From assembly GCA_958510875.1 (NCBI GenBank), contig OY294067.1, positions 275,138,742-275,202,741 on the forward strand: a DNA stretch of 64,000 nucleotides, given 5' to 3'. The notes under the pieces are model-generated. The model was not told where the DNA came from. It worked only from the letters and a program-made list of their open reading frames with translations, and ran no database searches. Position numbers and translations under genes: made by a program. The DNA is from Endomychus coccineus. Its lineage: Eukaryota > Arthropoda > Insecta > Coleoptera > Endomychidae. Below, piece after piece: positions 1-11,592 of this stretch (position 1 is its first letter; each line of letters starts with the position of its first letter).

Positions 1-1839
1 TACTGACACATCAACTACATCCTACAAAAAGTACATATTTTGAATTTTATGATAATGGAAAATAGACATTGTTTCAAAGACTGAAACTTCTGTGTAATTT
101 ACTAATCGTACGGGTCAAAACTCCCCTGGGCAATGTTGTCAATACACTGCTTAAAATAAACTTCGTTTACTTTTGTGTCGGGACCTCCAACTGGTACCTC
201 CTCTGATAAATTCGATGCTTTTCTCATCATGTTGTGGTTTAATACTTCAAAACTTCATCTATAACAAAGTTCATATTCGCTCGCCATACAATCCTATCAA
301 GTGCACATGCTTACACCAGGTATTCTCTACTGCATATTCAGGACACTAACACACTGATAGTGATTAATACGAAATTTGCTTTACTTCAAATTGTCTATAT
401 ACTTGAGAGTCATTTTTTACCCCCACATTGTTATTAAACACTTGTCTTCATGTGAGCTTTTGATATATTTCGGTTCTGATAGCTGTTCGCATTTGGCCGT
501 TCCACAATCCTCTTCCACATTTTTTCCCTCTACAAGGTAGTCGATTGTGTTTATTAGCTTCTCAATATAATAGTCACCTTCACATTTCTCTTCAGTTGTC
601 TATTCTTCAGTGAGTTATTTAATGTCATGTTTGTGTTGATTCATCAATGTAACAGTGGGGCACATATTTCAATTCTTCCTCCATCCTGAAAATAATACCT
701 AGAACGAAAACAACGTATTTCAGATCTACAAGAATATTTTCATACTTATCATTGATACCTAGTTAAATATTTGACAACATCTGTTTCACTTGAATCTCAT
801 TTCCTCAAAGCTGGATATAGTAATTTTTTATTTCCTTGAATATTCCCGTTGTTCACAACTTGAACTTCTCAGAATGAAAGTGAAATATGGCATATGCTAT
901 GCCAAAAGCAATCACCGTTGTGTACATAACGTTACATCATCGGTGTGGTCGAACCTGATTGATAATTCCTCATACTAGTTATTCAATATATATTGTGAAA
1001 TTTAACATAAATTCTAAGATGTTTAAAATATAAATAAGCAATAATTATGGCACAAACGGCGCCTCATACAAGTATGTCATAAATGAAGGTTCTGAGGTCA
1101 CGATCTGCAGTGTTTGAAAGGCAAATAATATCGCGATTCTAAGAGAGATCCCAAAGCCATACGCATGTATTTATCTATTGGGCGATTGATCGTTCCAATT
1201 CGATTGTTGCTAACAAATATCAATCTGAAAAGCTAGTTAATTGTGTTATAATTTGTTAATCTAATATGTTCAATGGATATGTATAGATGGATAGATACGT
1301 AACGCGAGTTTGTAACCTCGCAATCAACAAAGCAAAGCTCAATCAAGTCGCAAATTCATTGAGTTTGTACAAATGAGCAATCTCTCTGAACAGTCTGTAA
1401 AGCAAAAAATTATGTTAGACATGTTCATGTGAATATTATGATATTGATGATAGTTACTATTTTGTAACAGAAAATTATCTATATAAATGAATAATCAATC
1501 GATGGACAAATTTGGGGATTTTCTCAAAAAATTTCAATTCTTGAAAATTAGAAAACAAGATTTAATTATAAAAACATATTTTGAATCCCAAAAATTAACT
1601 GAAGAAAATCATTTTTAGCATAAACTTTCAAAATATTTTTTTTTAATATTTCACTTCAGATATCAATACGTATCAATTGATTTAATCTTTTATTGAAAAT
1701 AAATTGTGAGTAGTACAACAATAATGCTTTGGATTGAGAAAATAGAAAATATTTTATATAAAACTGAGAAAATAGGCTAGCAGGAATCTGTCTAGTCAAA
1801 TTTTTATTCAACAATATTTCAAATTTCCCTCCCCTATGT
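1..1839. other. AT-rich stretch, no gene recognised
   Basis: Both strands carry only short frames with no motif I recognise. A 62-codon frame at 790-978 looks like chance. No transposon end or long repeat shared with the rest of the window was seen. Confidence 0.5.
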
Positions 1840-1972
1840 ATGTGTATCCCGGGTGCCCCCTCCCATCTTGACCACCACTACGCGCCTGTATTTATTCTAA
1901 AAACTTGCCATTTGTTTTGCGAACTGGCTAACGGATAAGTATAATGTCAAACGAAGATATAATCCTTTATTG

Positions 1973-2760
1973 CAGGGGTTCCCAACCTTTTTGCATCTGT
2001 GTATCACTTGACTTTTTTAGAAATTTTGGCATACCACCGGAACTAAATATTTCAATAAACGTATAATATTTACTCTTCTAAAAGTGTTCAAAGGCTTTTT
2101 GAATTAAATTCCTGAGAAAACTTCATATATAGTGGTTAGATATTTGTTTATTTATATAACATGCTTATAATAAAGGAGAAATAAAAAGAATAAAATGGTA
2201 TTAATTAACAGTTTTATTTATTACCCATAGGTCTGAAAACATATAAATAAAAAATTAGTATAAACTCAATCAATCATCATACAAAATATACTTTTATAGT
2301 ATTTAGTGCGAAACTTGTTGTTGTTTGCCTGTGATTAAAATATCAACAATAGGAGTCATGGAACTTATCTTCACTCTTAAGTCCTCTCCAACACTTATTC
2401 TGCTTCTATGTTTATTTTTTATGTACAAAAGTTCAGAAAATCCACTCTCACACAAGTAACTCCTGACAAATGGCATCAAAAATAGCAGAGCTTGCCAGAA
2501 GATGAAAGGGTACTCGGTTTTACATCCGATCCAGAAGTTAATTAAAGATTTCTCTTTGAAATAATTTTCCATGGAATTATCTTCTGTAAGATCGATAAAA
2601 CTATCTTTTAGTTCCAATTCATTTGGTGAGGTTCCCGAAAAAGGATTTCTGATCCAGACCACTTTTGAACAATCTTCAGAGAAATACTTCTCAAAGCTTT
2701 TTTGAAGGCCTTCCAAGTGAACAATGATATCTGCAACCACATCTGGCATTGGAGATATTT
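1973..2760 (-). mobile_element. hAT transposon remnant (ZBED5/SCAND3-like lineage)
   Basis: The left edge begins with CAGGGGTTCCCAACC at 1973-1987, a terminal inverted repeat typical of one hAT lineage. It is followed on the minus strand by the C-terminal part of a ZBED5/SCAND3-type hAT transposase (2303-2749). The opposite end and the upstream half of the transposase are absent, so this is a 5'-truncated or deleted copy. No 8-bp target duplication could be assigned because the far end was not found. Confidence 0.7.
2303..2749 (-). pseudogene. hAT transposase, C-terminal fragment
   Basis: This 148-codon open frame resembles the C-terminal end of ZBED5/zinc-finger-MYM-like proteins derived from hAT transposases. 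Around residues 70-125 it reads FWIGCKTEYPFI, then LFLMPFVRSYLCESGFSEL and YIKNKHRSRI, which corresponds to the dimerisation region with the conserved helix before KxxxRxR. In active hAT elements this region drives multimerisation, and the catalytic DDE acids lie upstream; they are missing here. The reading frame is intact but only about a quarter of a full transposase. A domesticated gene is conceivable, but the adjacent hAT terminal repeat at 1973 argues for an element remnant. Confidence 0.7.
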
Positions 2761-2819
2761 AATTTTTTTTCAAAAAATAAGTACTTGCATTTTTTCTAAG
2801 CTTTTCTCAGAAGCTGGGC

Positions 2820-2940
2820 ATTTATTTATTTATTATTATTATTAAGGGGAGATACCATTGCGGTCCTTTAACTCCTAGGCCGAAGGCCTTTGCAGCCCGT
2901 ATCATCTGTCATCTATCGAACATTCTCTAATTTCCAACTT
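2820..2940 (-). mobile_element. Non-LTR retrotransposon 3' tail with TAA repeats
   Basis: Read on the minus strand, a short moderately GC-rich segment ends in AAAGGACCGCAATGG, then a run of TAA/TAAA units at 2822-2850. A 3' UTR followed by a (TAA)n tail is typical of I/Loa-type non-LTR elements. A related snippet (GGCCGAAGGC next to CATCTGTCAT) recurs near 18200-18235, so the sequence is dispersed. No coding part remains here. Confidence 0.45.
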
Positions 2941-3539
2941 GATATCTGCTTCTCACAAGAAACCTTTTTTTTTATTTTTTTTTCTCTTGGTATAGAAATG
3001 GGGTTCGACAAATTTGGCAACGACCAATAGTATTATGTTATATATTATACAACTATATAAATGAAAGTAGTTGATTATTTAGATAGTGATTTTATTTTCA
3101 ACAATAAAAGTAGGCTATCCTCAAGAATGTATTTGTTATAAAATATCGGAAAAATCGATTATGGTTAACGACATATCATATGAGATTATATATCGTTATA
3201 TATTTTTTTTTCACCTCTCTCAATATACTTTACCGGTAGGTATCTTTTTCCAATATTATTGCTGATGGCACAATTCCACGGCATTTACCATGGATCCTAT
3301 TACGTTTTGTTCGATCTGTAGAATCAATATTGCTACTTCCTGTATGTCTTCAACATTAACTATCTCGGCCAGTTCATCATGTCAGCAGGCTGAAAAGAAA
3401 TGTATAATTGATATTCTCACGATTTTCTTTCATCCCTCCTGTCATGCTCTTTGTGATAATTCTCATCCACTATAATAGGGCGAAGTATCATATTCATTCA
3501 CTTCAATCTAATTTCAATACATAGTTTCTTGTGTAGTGG
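2941..3539. other. Unassigned AT-rich spacer
   Basis: There are only short frames, one of 61 codons at 3290-3475 without recognisable motifs. A long T/A-rich tract occurs at 2966-2990. No feature is supported. Confidence 0.4.
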
Positions 3540-4430
3540 AGCGAATCCCACTCACGAACATTCACCGAGATACCAAAGGGGCGGTTACCACTCGAAGGTA
3601 TTCACCATGGTCTCCCAAGTGAACGAGCTGTGAAGAGGTTAACACCCCATCCTCGTGATATATTTTATTTAACGTCAGCCTAATGAAGTCGTTCCAACTC
3701 AAGAGTTTTCACCGAGCTCTAGAGCTGGACGGAATCAGTTCGCTCTCAAGAGTTCACCAGGATCCTGAGATGGGCGAGCAGCCACCTATTCAATACCCAG
3801 TCGGGACCGGGTAGGTGGTTTATGTCCTGAAGAGGTTTCAACACCATCTTCGTATCTAGTCTCTGGATCTCCTCAGTGTCGCATAGCTTCACAGAGAGTG
3901 CTCTGCATCTTGGGGGATCAGTGTTACGCTTCTGCACAAAAAATGCATTAATGTTTCGTTTTTTTCGTTAGCACCACCTGCACAAAGATAAATCGGTAAG
4001 ATTTATATTGTAGAGGTGGTAATTAAACGGTCAGTGTTCTGTTAGTATCCGTGTGAGCAGTTTGGCATCGGTTTCAACCGCATTCCTGACCTGCTTAGAC
4101 CATGACCATTCTTCCCTAATGTTTGGAATCAGTGCTTTCGACTGCCTGAAACCGTTCACCAGTTGATCACACACTTTCGAGTGTGTGATCTAACCCAGCA
4201 GTGGATTGCGTCTGTGATGTTATTCTTCGAGATGTCCACCGCTGGTTCGGGGCCTCCAATTTCGCAAGGTCATAGGCTATTTTGTTTCCCCTTATTCCAG
4301 AGTTAGTGGGAAAACAGAATATGGTGAGTTTGCTTTCGTCTCGGCTAAAGTTGTTTAGCGTGTTGATGTACTCACTAGCTTCGATGTTATTTATTCTCAT
4401 AACTACAAATAAACTTACATACTTCACATG
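3540..4430 (-). pseudogene. Non-LTR retrotransposon RNase H / 3' end, degenerate
   Basis: On the minus strand, 4167-4427 encodes a segment with NSGIRGNKIAYDLAKLEA. This corresponds to the G-x-x-GN-x-x-A-D-x-x-A end of the RNase H domain carried by I/R1/Loa-type retrotransposons; the usual D is shifted to YD. Downstream (3746-3937) is a short frame that could be the protein's C-terminus, followed by a 3' UTR-like stretch to about 3540. The polymerase and endonuclease are absent and frames are broken, so this is a 5'-truncated dead copy. Confidence 0.6.
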
Positions 4431-4869
4431 TCTTCATTGTTTTTAATGACTACTAAACTTATCATTTGTTAAGACTATTTTCAGATTATGTTTCTTACAG
4501 TACCTATTATTAGTTGGATGGTTATTGTTATTCTTATTAGGTGTGGTGAAACCTTCTTCTATTGCTTTGTTATAGAGTTTTCTGTTTTCTAATATATTGT
4601 TTATGATTTCTGGTTTCCGAAGATTTTAGAGTCCATATCAGATTTCGTCGATTATTTAAAATGTTTTAAATGTAGTTCCCATCATATAATTCAACAAACA
4701 TACTGTGATCAACCTTCCGAATGAAAATTAGGTAATATGTTGGTCGTTTATACCCATCTTCATTTTCTATTCATTTCAGACACATTCAAAATGAAATTCG
4801 TAGACTTATCATGACTCGTTGATGTATGCATTGTTAATAATGATTCTTAACCCAGGTATGAATTATATA
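4431..4869. other. Unassigned AT-rich spacer
   Basis: No frame above 60 codons and no recognisable motif. The last bases (4840-4870, ATGATTCTTAACCCAGG) recur at 11490-11510 and 40720-40735, so they belong to the dispersed repeat that follows. Confidence 0.4.
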
Positions 4870-5064
4870 TAAATTCTCGGGAAATAGGTCACACTAACAC
4901 ATACGCTTATTATTTCCGTGTTCACGTAAATTTCGGTCTAGCGACCATCATCAGAAACCGTATCAAAGTCCAAATCGGGATTTCTCAAAACTAATTGTAT
5001 CAGCACAAACGTACGTAAAGACGATAATAATGTATTAGTGTGACCTATTTCCCGAGAATTTACA
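4870..5064 (-). repeat. PLE-type inverted repeat with hammerhead-like core
   Basis: The ends are inverted copies of TTCTCGGGAAATAGGTCACA (4876 onward; complement near 5040-5060). The unit recurs at about 11318-11480, 31700-31790 and 40735-40870. Its minus strand carries CTGATGA, a stem-loop, GAAA, then ACGTAAA..., the layout of hammerhead motifs described in the terminal repeats of Penelope-like elements. The left arm holds the complete motif. The right arm resumes only after it, making an inverted, unequal dimer. The link to PLE is from known biology plus neighbouring PLE fragments; no PLE coding sequence is attached here. Confidence 0.6.
4931..4954 (-). ncRNA. Hammerhead-ribozyme-like core (intact)
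   Basis: Minus strand: CTGATGA, one extra T, GGTC-GCTA-GACC (perfect 4-bp stem II), then GAAA. All invariant core bases are present. The one-base insertion before stem II recurs in every other copy in the window, suggesting a family trait rather than decay. The cleavage site and stems I/III were not resolved by eye. Confidence 0.5.
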
Positions 5065-5204
5065 TATATTGTATGCATTGTTTGAATCTTGAGCAATTCC
5101 TTAGAATACAAACGATTATTTTAAGTCTTTTGTAGATAGGTTATATACTGTAGGTTTACTTCTACTAATATGACAAAATTTATTAAATGTTTTTTATTTT
5201 TCAG

Positions 5205-5373
5205 CCAAAAAGGATACAACAGTCCTTGGAATTGGGCGCCAGTATCAGCTACAGCAGAATAACAGCGGCTTCAACCTCCGCCTTCGTGGGGGACTTCTTC
5301 GTACCAAGGTGTTAATGCAAGTAATGTAGACGCCGCCTTCACAAGGTTCGACTTTGATTACTTTTCGAAATGA
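5205..5373 (+). CDS. Possible terminal exon of an unidentified host gene
   Basis: A strong splice acceptor (pyrimidine tract then TTTTTCAG ending at 5204) opens a 170-bp stretch of clearly higher GC than its surroundings. If C5205 is the third base of a split codon, the frame reads QKGYNSPWNWAPVSATAE and stops at TAA 5260-5262. The same frame then continues to SNVDAAFTRFDFDYFSK and a TGA at 5371-5373. Two other frames are also open for 37 or more codons, so the true frame is uncertain. I do not recognise the protein. It could be a last exon of a gene whose large introns hold the transposons, or a fortuitous acceptor beside a repeat. Confidence 0.3.
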
Positions 5374-6359
5374 TTTCTGAACTTCATTGACGCACGTTGT
5401 TATTTTGTTTGAGACTATCGAAAAACGAACACGCCTATTTTACATTTTTTTAATCTTGGTGTTATGAAGCGTCTTGAAAATATTGGACGGAATTTATTCT
5501 TGTATGATTTAAATTAAGTTTTAAATCCAGTAATTTGCAAAGTATTGTGCTCTTAACTATGAGGATATATATTGAACTCGATCTAAAAAAAATATGTAAT
5601 ATAATAATGATGATAAATTATTAATAGTGGTATTTGCAATGTCACTTTTCTAATAACAATACACATAGTAGGCAAAACGAAGGTAGAGAAAAAGCGAAAA
5701 GGTACTCATTAAAAGTTTGATATTTATTTTGTGGTTAAAGTTAATGTTTCACATAATGAATACTGAGTTCGTTTCATCAAACTATTGGAATTCAAAATAA
5801 TGTCGTCTGTACGCTGCATACTGAGTTAAAACTATTACTACCTACTTAATAGTTACGATGCAGAATGAATTTTAAAACATTACTCTCGTTAGTCGTGAAA
5901 TTAAATTGGATAGTGGTGAACTATTCTTCTGGATTGTTGAATAACATTGTAATTTTTCACGATACATCACTACAACACCGACATTGGTGAAGATACTCCT
6001 ACACAATATCCTCGCAGTCCATGGAAAATGATCTTGTTCATGTACTCCATCTGGTTTTCAGGAGTTTTTATTTCATTTATTATTGAAAATTCGGAATGTG
6101 GAATGAATATGAATGATAGATTGTAAAGGTGTTAAGCTGGCAGCCTCCGTAATACATTTTTGACTCATATACCGGATGTTTCAAATTCGATCCTCATAAT
6201 TAGAAACTCGATGAGATACTAAAATTGGTAAATTGGTGCAAAGATGTCCGAAAAAACTTGAATTTCCAAATGGCCACCTTTTTCCTGCTACCGAATTGCG
6301 CACCTTCCGCGTGCACTCCTTAGTGAAAAGTTATTTTTTACTCATTCCGCGCTCATATG
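5374..6359. other. Unassigned AT-rich stretch, possible 3' UTR then spacer
   Basis: If the exon above is real, the bases after 5374 would be its 3' UTR. No canonical AATAAA was seen close to it. No other coding or repeat signal until the foldback block near 6360, although 6169-6200 (ATACCGGATGTTTC) resembles the edge of a common insect repeat. Confidence 0.35.
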
Positions 6360-7745
6360 TTCTAATTTTGGTCTATTCTTATGTATTTTGACGCTCTGAA
6401 CACGATGGTGTACTTTACATTTGGATTAACCCTGTGCTCGAAAAACTATGTCCATTTTTGAACCAAAAAATGGCCTTTTTTCGGTTTTTAACGTTTTGAG
6501 AGAAAATCATAAGTTGAATGAAAAAATGTTTGAATCCGAAGTTGTTGGAAAAATTAATACGCGATTTTCTGCTCCAGTCTAAAGTTGAACCGAGATCGTG
6601 GGCTCAAGAGAGGGCCCACTTAGTGTGTTTTCGGCACATTGAAAAATTGAGTATATCTCAGAGAGTTTTTGTTTTTTCGTATTCTGTTTCGGTGAAAAGA
6701 TTTCTTGGCGCCGAAATTGGTCATTTTGAAAATCCGTATTTTGCGAATTTTGGACGAAATACTTATGTTATCAATCTAAAACCAAATTTCATTCCAAAGA
6801 TTCCATTATTCTGCACCTAATATCCAAAATTCAAGCATTTTGGTCTGAAGACATAGCCTTGACGCCATTCACACAAAATGATTATAAGCATTCAGGTGCA
6901 TTTTGTAATATTTAAAAAACCATAATTTTGCGCGCCGAATCTATTGTACCGATCTCCTTATTGCCGCTAAACGAAATTCCGCGCTTGTTTTTTATGATGC
7001 AATTCGTTATAACTTGGACCTGTATACGAATCGCCGTACGCTGTTTCAAACTTGAATAGACGATGTATTTCTCTGTAATTTAGTCCATGGTTTTTCTCGA
7101 TAGGCCCAAAATTGAGTCCTCCAGAGACCCAAACACATTTATTAAGATGGCTCCACTTCTACTGAACCCAAATCGATCTGCTTGGGCTTAAAATACCCTT
7201 TATGAAAACCTCTAATAGAATTTGAATTCCGCGAAACATTTTTAACCTCAAATTTTGATTTTTCGGTGGTCCAAATTTTCAAAATAGCGCTAAAGTTATG
7301 TCTTCAGACCAATTACCTTGGGCATTAGGTGAGAATTTTCAAAATGACCGAAGAAATGAACCAGAAGAGACAAATAAAAATAATATATTTTCACCGAAAC
7401 AGAATATAAGAAAACAAAAACTCTCTGACATATATCCAATTTTTCAATGTGCTAAAAAACACCCTAAATGGGTCATATAATGAGCCCTCGACTTTGTATC
7501 GACTTCGGACCTGAACCCATATTTTCACACACAACCCATAGTTTTGTCTCTAGACGCAAAAAATCGAAAAATGCTAATTTTTGGGTCCAGAAAATGACCA
7601 TAGTTTTTCGAGCACAGGGTTAATCCAAATTTAAACTAAGCTACATCATCGTATTCAGCGCGTCAAAATACTTAAGACCAAAATTGGAACTCGCGGAGAT
7701 TTGGACAAAATCGTCGATTCTCCTCCTTAAATGCCTCGACTATCT
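6360..7745. repeat. Foldback (inverted-repeat) element, family A
   Basis: The left arm has TTCTAATTTTGGTCTATTC then TAACCCTGTGCTCGAAAAAC (6357-6450). The right arm has the complements (GTTTTTCGAGCACAGGGTTA, 7602-7622) and ends in TTAAATGCCTCGACTATC at about 7728-7745. The same family occurs whole at 42873-44091, with GTCCAGG ends and TA flanks. Here the left tip is missing. The internal frame 6518-6820 has no recognisable domain and its words recur on the opposite strand in sister copies, so it is treated as non-coding. Confidence 0.6.
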
Positions 7746-7845
7746 AGAAACAAAATAAATATCTCCATCTGTATTGTACATATATTGCATTTTATGAATG
7801 AAGAGATCGAAACTCAAGTCAGCCTGGACATACCATAGTGGTATT

Positions 7846-8670
7846 TGTAGATATACCCAAAATTGAGCCCTCTAAAGACCCAAACACATTTATTAGGATA
7901 GTTCCACTTTTACTCCACCCAAATCGATCTGTATAGGCTTAAGATACTCTACGAAAACCTTAATTAGAACTTAGAATTTGGATTCCGTGAAAAATTTTTG
8001 AACTGAAAAATTTGAACTTTTCGTTGGTCCAAAATATCTTCACACCAAAATGCTTTAGTTTTGGACATTAGGTGCAGCATGATAATATTTCGAATGAATT
8101 CAGTTTTAGATCGATAACATGAGTATTTCGTCTGAAATTCACAAAATACGAATTCTTCAGAATAGCCGATTTGGGTGCCAAGAAATGAGGTAGGTAAATA
8201 ACAAAATCCCAAAAAAAAGATGAATGAAAATAATATCTTTCCACCGCAACAGAATATGAAAAAACAAAAACTCTCTGACATATACTCAATTTTTCAATGA
8301 GCTAAAAAACACACCAAATGGGCCCTATCGTGGGCCCACGACCTGGACTAGACTTTGGACCGGAACCAACATTTATCGCACAACCCATAGTTTTGTCTCT
8401 AAACGTAAAAAATTGAAACATGGGCATTTCTGGGTCCAAAAAATAGCCATAGTTTTTCGAGCATAGGGTTGACCCAAATGTACACCATCGTGTTCAGTGC
8501 GTCAAAATACATAAGAATAGACCAAAATTAGAACTCGCGGAAATTCGGACAACAATTTTTCCTCCTTAAATGCCTGAACTATCGGGAAACAAAATAAATA
8601 TCCACATCTATATTGTAAATATACTATGAATAAAGAGTTTCAAACTCGAGTCAGCCTGTACATTACATAA
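7846..8670. repeat. Tandem partial copy of foldback family A
   Basis: From about 7098 to 7838 and again from about 7846 to 8665 the sequence repeats in the same orientation. Shared words include CCAAACACATTTATTA, CGAGCA(C/T)AGGGTT and TTAAATGCCT followed by an A-rich flank. The repeated unit is about 750 bp and includes sequence outside the element's end, so it looks like a segmental duplication rather than a second insertion. Confidence 0.55.
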
Positions 8671-9514
8671 TAGTAAAATGTGATAGTGGTTGGAGTAGTG
8701 TAGAATGCACATAGTAAATCGAGTATGCTATCACACTAGCTGAAAACAGGCAATAGCTAAAGCGAGCGTTTAAATTTAGAACCTCCGCTTTGAAGTTGTG
8801 GTGAACTCGTGACCCTGCTAGCTTCCATCCGTTCTAACTCTGTTCGCTATTGATTTTACTCACTACTCGGTCGATGTCTCTTCTACGCTCTCTCTACTAC
8901 ACACCTCTTTCAAACACAACAACTCTTCCTTCATTGGGCTACATCGTGTTGTATTCAATTCTAATAGAACAATGAACCCGATTTCTGCACCATCGTTTGT
9001 TTCTAAGGCGATATTATAAAAGATGCTAAAATATCTTACTCTGTTCTGTATGCAATGTTTGACCTGGAAATAACCTATTTCAATTGACGTCATTGTTCCC
9101 TTTAGAATATTCAAACCAAGCGTGAGCACAAATAAAAGGGTTACGAGGGCAATTGCTCCATTAGAGGTATGTCCTTCGGTATGGACAGTCCCAAATAATG
9201 TAAAACACTTTGAACAAACGCGTGAATAAAATAAATCAGAATTTATCTCATTGCTTGAAAGATTAACATGTTTTTGACCTTAAGGTGGTGTCACATAATA
9301 TACATACGATGGTTGAATGAACGTGTCGATGATATTCCATTGGTTGAAACTGCGTTAGTCGTTAAGAAACAGTTTTTAGTTCGATTCAAACATCAATGCG
9401 GTTTAAACTAGTTCACAGCACGTTGTAATCCAACTTTGAATGTATCAAAACCTATATATACGAACAAAGTATTTTAAATTCGGAAATTGAAATTTTCATT
9501 CAAATTATAGTCTA
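8671..9514. other. Unassigned stretch
   Basis: The minus-strand 88-codon frame at 8863-9129 shows no motif I know. No repeat shared with other parts of the window was seen. Confidence 0.35.
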
Positions 9515-9747
9515 GGAGGCACTACTGTTTATTTGTGGAGAAAGGTTCAATGTACCATAGCTCTCACAGGCCGAATCGTGTATTATCGGGCGTTTCCATA
9601 TACTTTTCCATATATATTGGGAAAAAAACATTCGTGCAATAAAAAGTCTAAAATTTGGGGTGGCTTTAGCTTGGAAACAATACACTATATGCCTGTGAGA
9701 GATATTGTACATTGAACCTTTCTCCATCAATATGAACGAGTGCCACC
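9515..9747. mobile_element. Short hairpin MITE
   Basis: The ends are imperfect inverted repeats of about 50 bp: GGAGGCACT...GAGAAAGGTTCAATGTAC on the left and GTACATTGAACCTTTCTCC...AGTGCCACC on the right, with an inner arm CTCACAGGC / GCCTGTGAG. At 233 bp with no coding capacity it fits a miniature inverted-repeat element. No target duplication was clear, so the superfamily is not assigned. Confidence 0.6.
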
Positions 9748-9887
9748 ATATCGCTCTAGCTCCTAGAATATTACTCGTCCATGTTGTAGGTATATTATAA
9801 TTCCACTACATATACAGGTGTACCGAAAAGGAAAGTCGTCCCTTCAGCTGGCGCCAACATTTGACGATTCAGCCTTGTCGGCATAAA

Positions 9888-11125
9888 TTGAGTCCGGCAT
9901 CTATTAATTGTCTTTCTATATAGGTAAATTCAGTCCCAGGTCTTTTTAAGGTCTACGTAAAATGAGTCCCAGGTATGTACCTGATTGTCAGGTTAGATAA
10001 TTAGCATGTAGTACTTGCTGCCTAGGTCAACCACCCTTTTGTACGCAAGTATTTGCACAATAACTAGTAATGATTGTTTATTGTACCCACTTTGTTTTTA
10101 ACCTAACCTAACCTAACTTTGTTAATATAGAATGCAAATATGCGCTAATCTGAGATACTTATTCAAGAAAAAATACTTCATGAAAAATTCTTGCAAACCT
10201 TTTGTATGCATACGTATGTCTTCACTAAAAAAACGTTCGTGGAGGAGATAAGTTTTGTTATTTTTCCGAGTGGTTCGAGAAGTTTTCATGGGAAATGAGG
10301 ACACTCAACTTTAAGTTTATACGATGAGAATGGAAACACCAATTCTTGTAATTCAGAGGGATAATTTCTATGAAAGCTGAGCTGCTATAACGAATTCATT
10401 TGGTACAATCTTTTTGCTAAACATGAATATTCGCACGCATATTTTGATCGAGCCAATCTATATATCCTCCAAGACCCATCTTTCCTAACTTAACTTGACA
10501 ACAAAGAAGAATGGAAACAGGGTGGACTTTGCTCTGTTGGGAGAGGATCGATCTGTTGGTATATGGATAGGCCCAGAACAGCGGAAGGTACGAAGCAATA
10601 TTCATGGAGACCATGTATAAATAGACTAGTATCTTCAAAGTGGCAATACATGCTTTGAGAGAAGTGCTCAACTCAATCTGGACAAAGGATAGTTGGAGAA
10701 GGACTTCATGCCTGAGTCAAGTACCGATAAAAGCGCTTACATCAAACAGCAATAATTCAAGGATGGTTCCCATCTGCCAAAATGAAACACTTTAGGAGTG
10801 CAGAATAGAATCCCCCTCGAATAGATCCCTGGATATACAGGACTTGAGGGAAAATATCAGGCGGACGTCCTTGCACGCAATGGAGCTGAATCACCTCGGA
10901 TAGGACTGGGACGCTTCTGTGGAATTGAAAAACACCATACAGGGGATCTAGAACAGAAACCACTCTCATAATAATCAATAATGATTATCATTGTATCCCC
11001 TTTGTTTGTAACCCAACCTGACCTAACATAACCTAACCCACTAACCTAACTTTGTTGACGTAGAATACAAACATTGACTGGATTTAAGTAGGAATATGGA
11101 AATGAGACTCAATTTACGTTTTCCG
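9888..11125. mobile_element. Iteron-ended repeat element, copy 1 (carries RNase H fragment)
   Basis: The left end has three spaced direct repeats near AAATTGAGTCC (about 9894, 9926, 9957). The right end carries the motif inverted (GAGACTCAATTTACG, about 11106-11120), so the tips form short terminal inverted repeats plus subterminal iterons. A short (CCTAA)n run sits inside each end (10097-10116 and about 11005-11055). A second copy spans about 28078-30385. The structure suggests a non-autonomous DNA transposon that took in other elements; no transposase of its own is visible. Confidence 0.5.
10430..10971 (+). pseudogene. Non-LTR retrotransposon RNase H domain, frameshifted
   Basis: Plus-strand pieces in alternating frames resemble the RNase H domain at the C-terminus of I/R1/Loa-type polyproteins: VAIHAL then RSAQLNLDKG, then KALTSN(S)NNSRMV. 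The last piece, ending at the TAA 10969-10971, reads GYTGLEGKYQADVLARNGAE. It matches the final RNase H block (PGHxGxxGNxxADxLAxxGA), although the N of GN has become K. At least two frameshifts separate the blocks. Polymerase and endonuclease are absent. Confidence 0.65.
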
Positions 11126-11317
11126 ATGAATTCGGCCGAAAGTTTAAGGGTTCGTTCTTATATTATAACTGTTATAAGTATTTTTCGTGGAAAGGAGGAA
11201 GTAAAATAAAATATAATAATGTTCTATAAGTGCTACAACTTTCTTTATAAAACCAAAATCTAAGACGAAATGATGTAGGTTGTAGAGAAAAAGCAGAATG
11301 TATGTACAACTTGAAAA

Positions 11318-11480
11318 GTATGTAAATTCTCGGGAAATAGGTCACATTAACACATATGCTTATTATTTCCGTCTTTACGTACGTTTCGGTCTCACGACCA
11401 CCATCAGAAGAGACCGAAACGTACATAAAGACGAAAATAATAAGTATATGTGTTAGTGTGACCTATTTCCCACGAATGTA
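11318..11480 (-). repeat. PLE-type inverted repeat with decayed hammerhead motif
   Basis: A second copy of the 4870-5064 unit, as an almost symmetrical inverted dimer. Arms begin TTCTCGGGAAATAGGTCACA and end TGACCTATTTCCC. The minus-strand core at 11384-11407 is CTGATGG-T-GGTC-GTGA-GACC-GAAA, with the last A of CTGATGA changed to G. The right arm starts inside the motif, at AGACCGAAAC. Confidence 0.6.
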
Positions 11481-11592
11481 TATATAATTCATACCTGGGT
11501 CAAGAATCATTATTTGTACAACTTAAATATTCGTACTTACAAAACACTATTACTTAAAAGGTATACCTAAAAACATACCTGCAGTTGCACTT

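Noticed and set aside
1840..1889. Possible hAT right tip ending CTACGCGCCTG
   Set aside because: It resembles hAT ends only loosely, with no matching left end, duplication or transposase.
6518..6820. 100-codon plus-strand frame in the foldback block
   Set aside because: Its sequence words recur in sister repeat copies on the other strand and in broken frames; no domain and no conservation of the frame.
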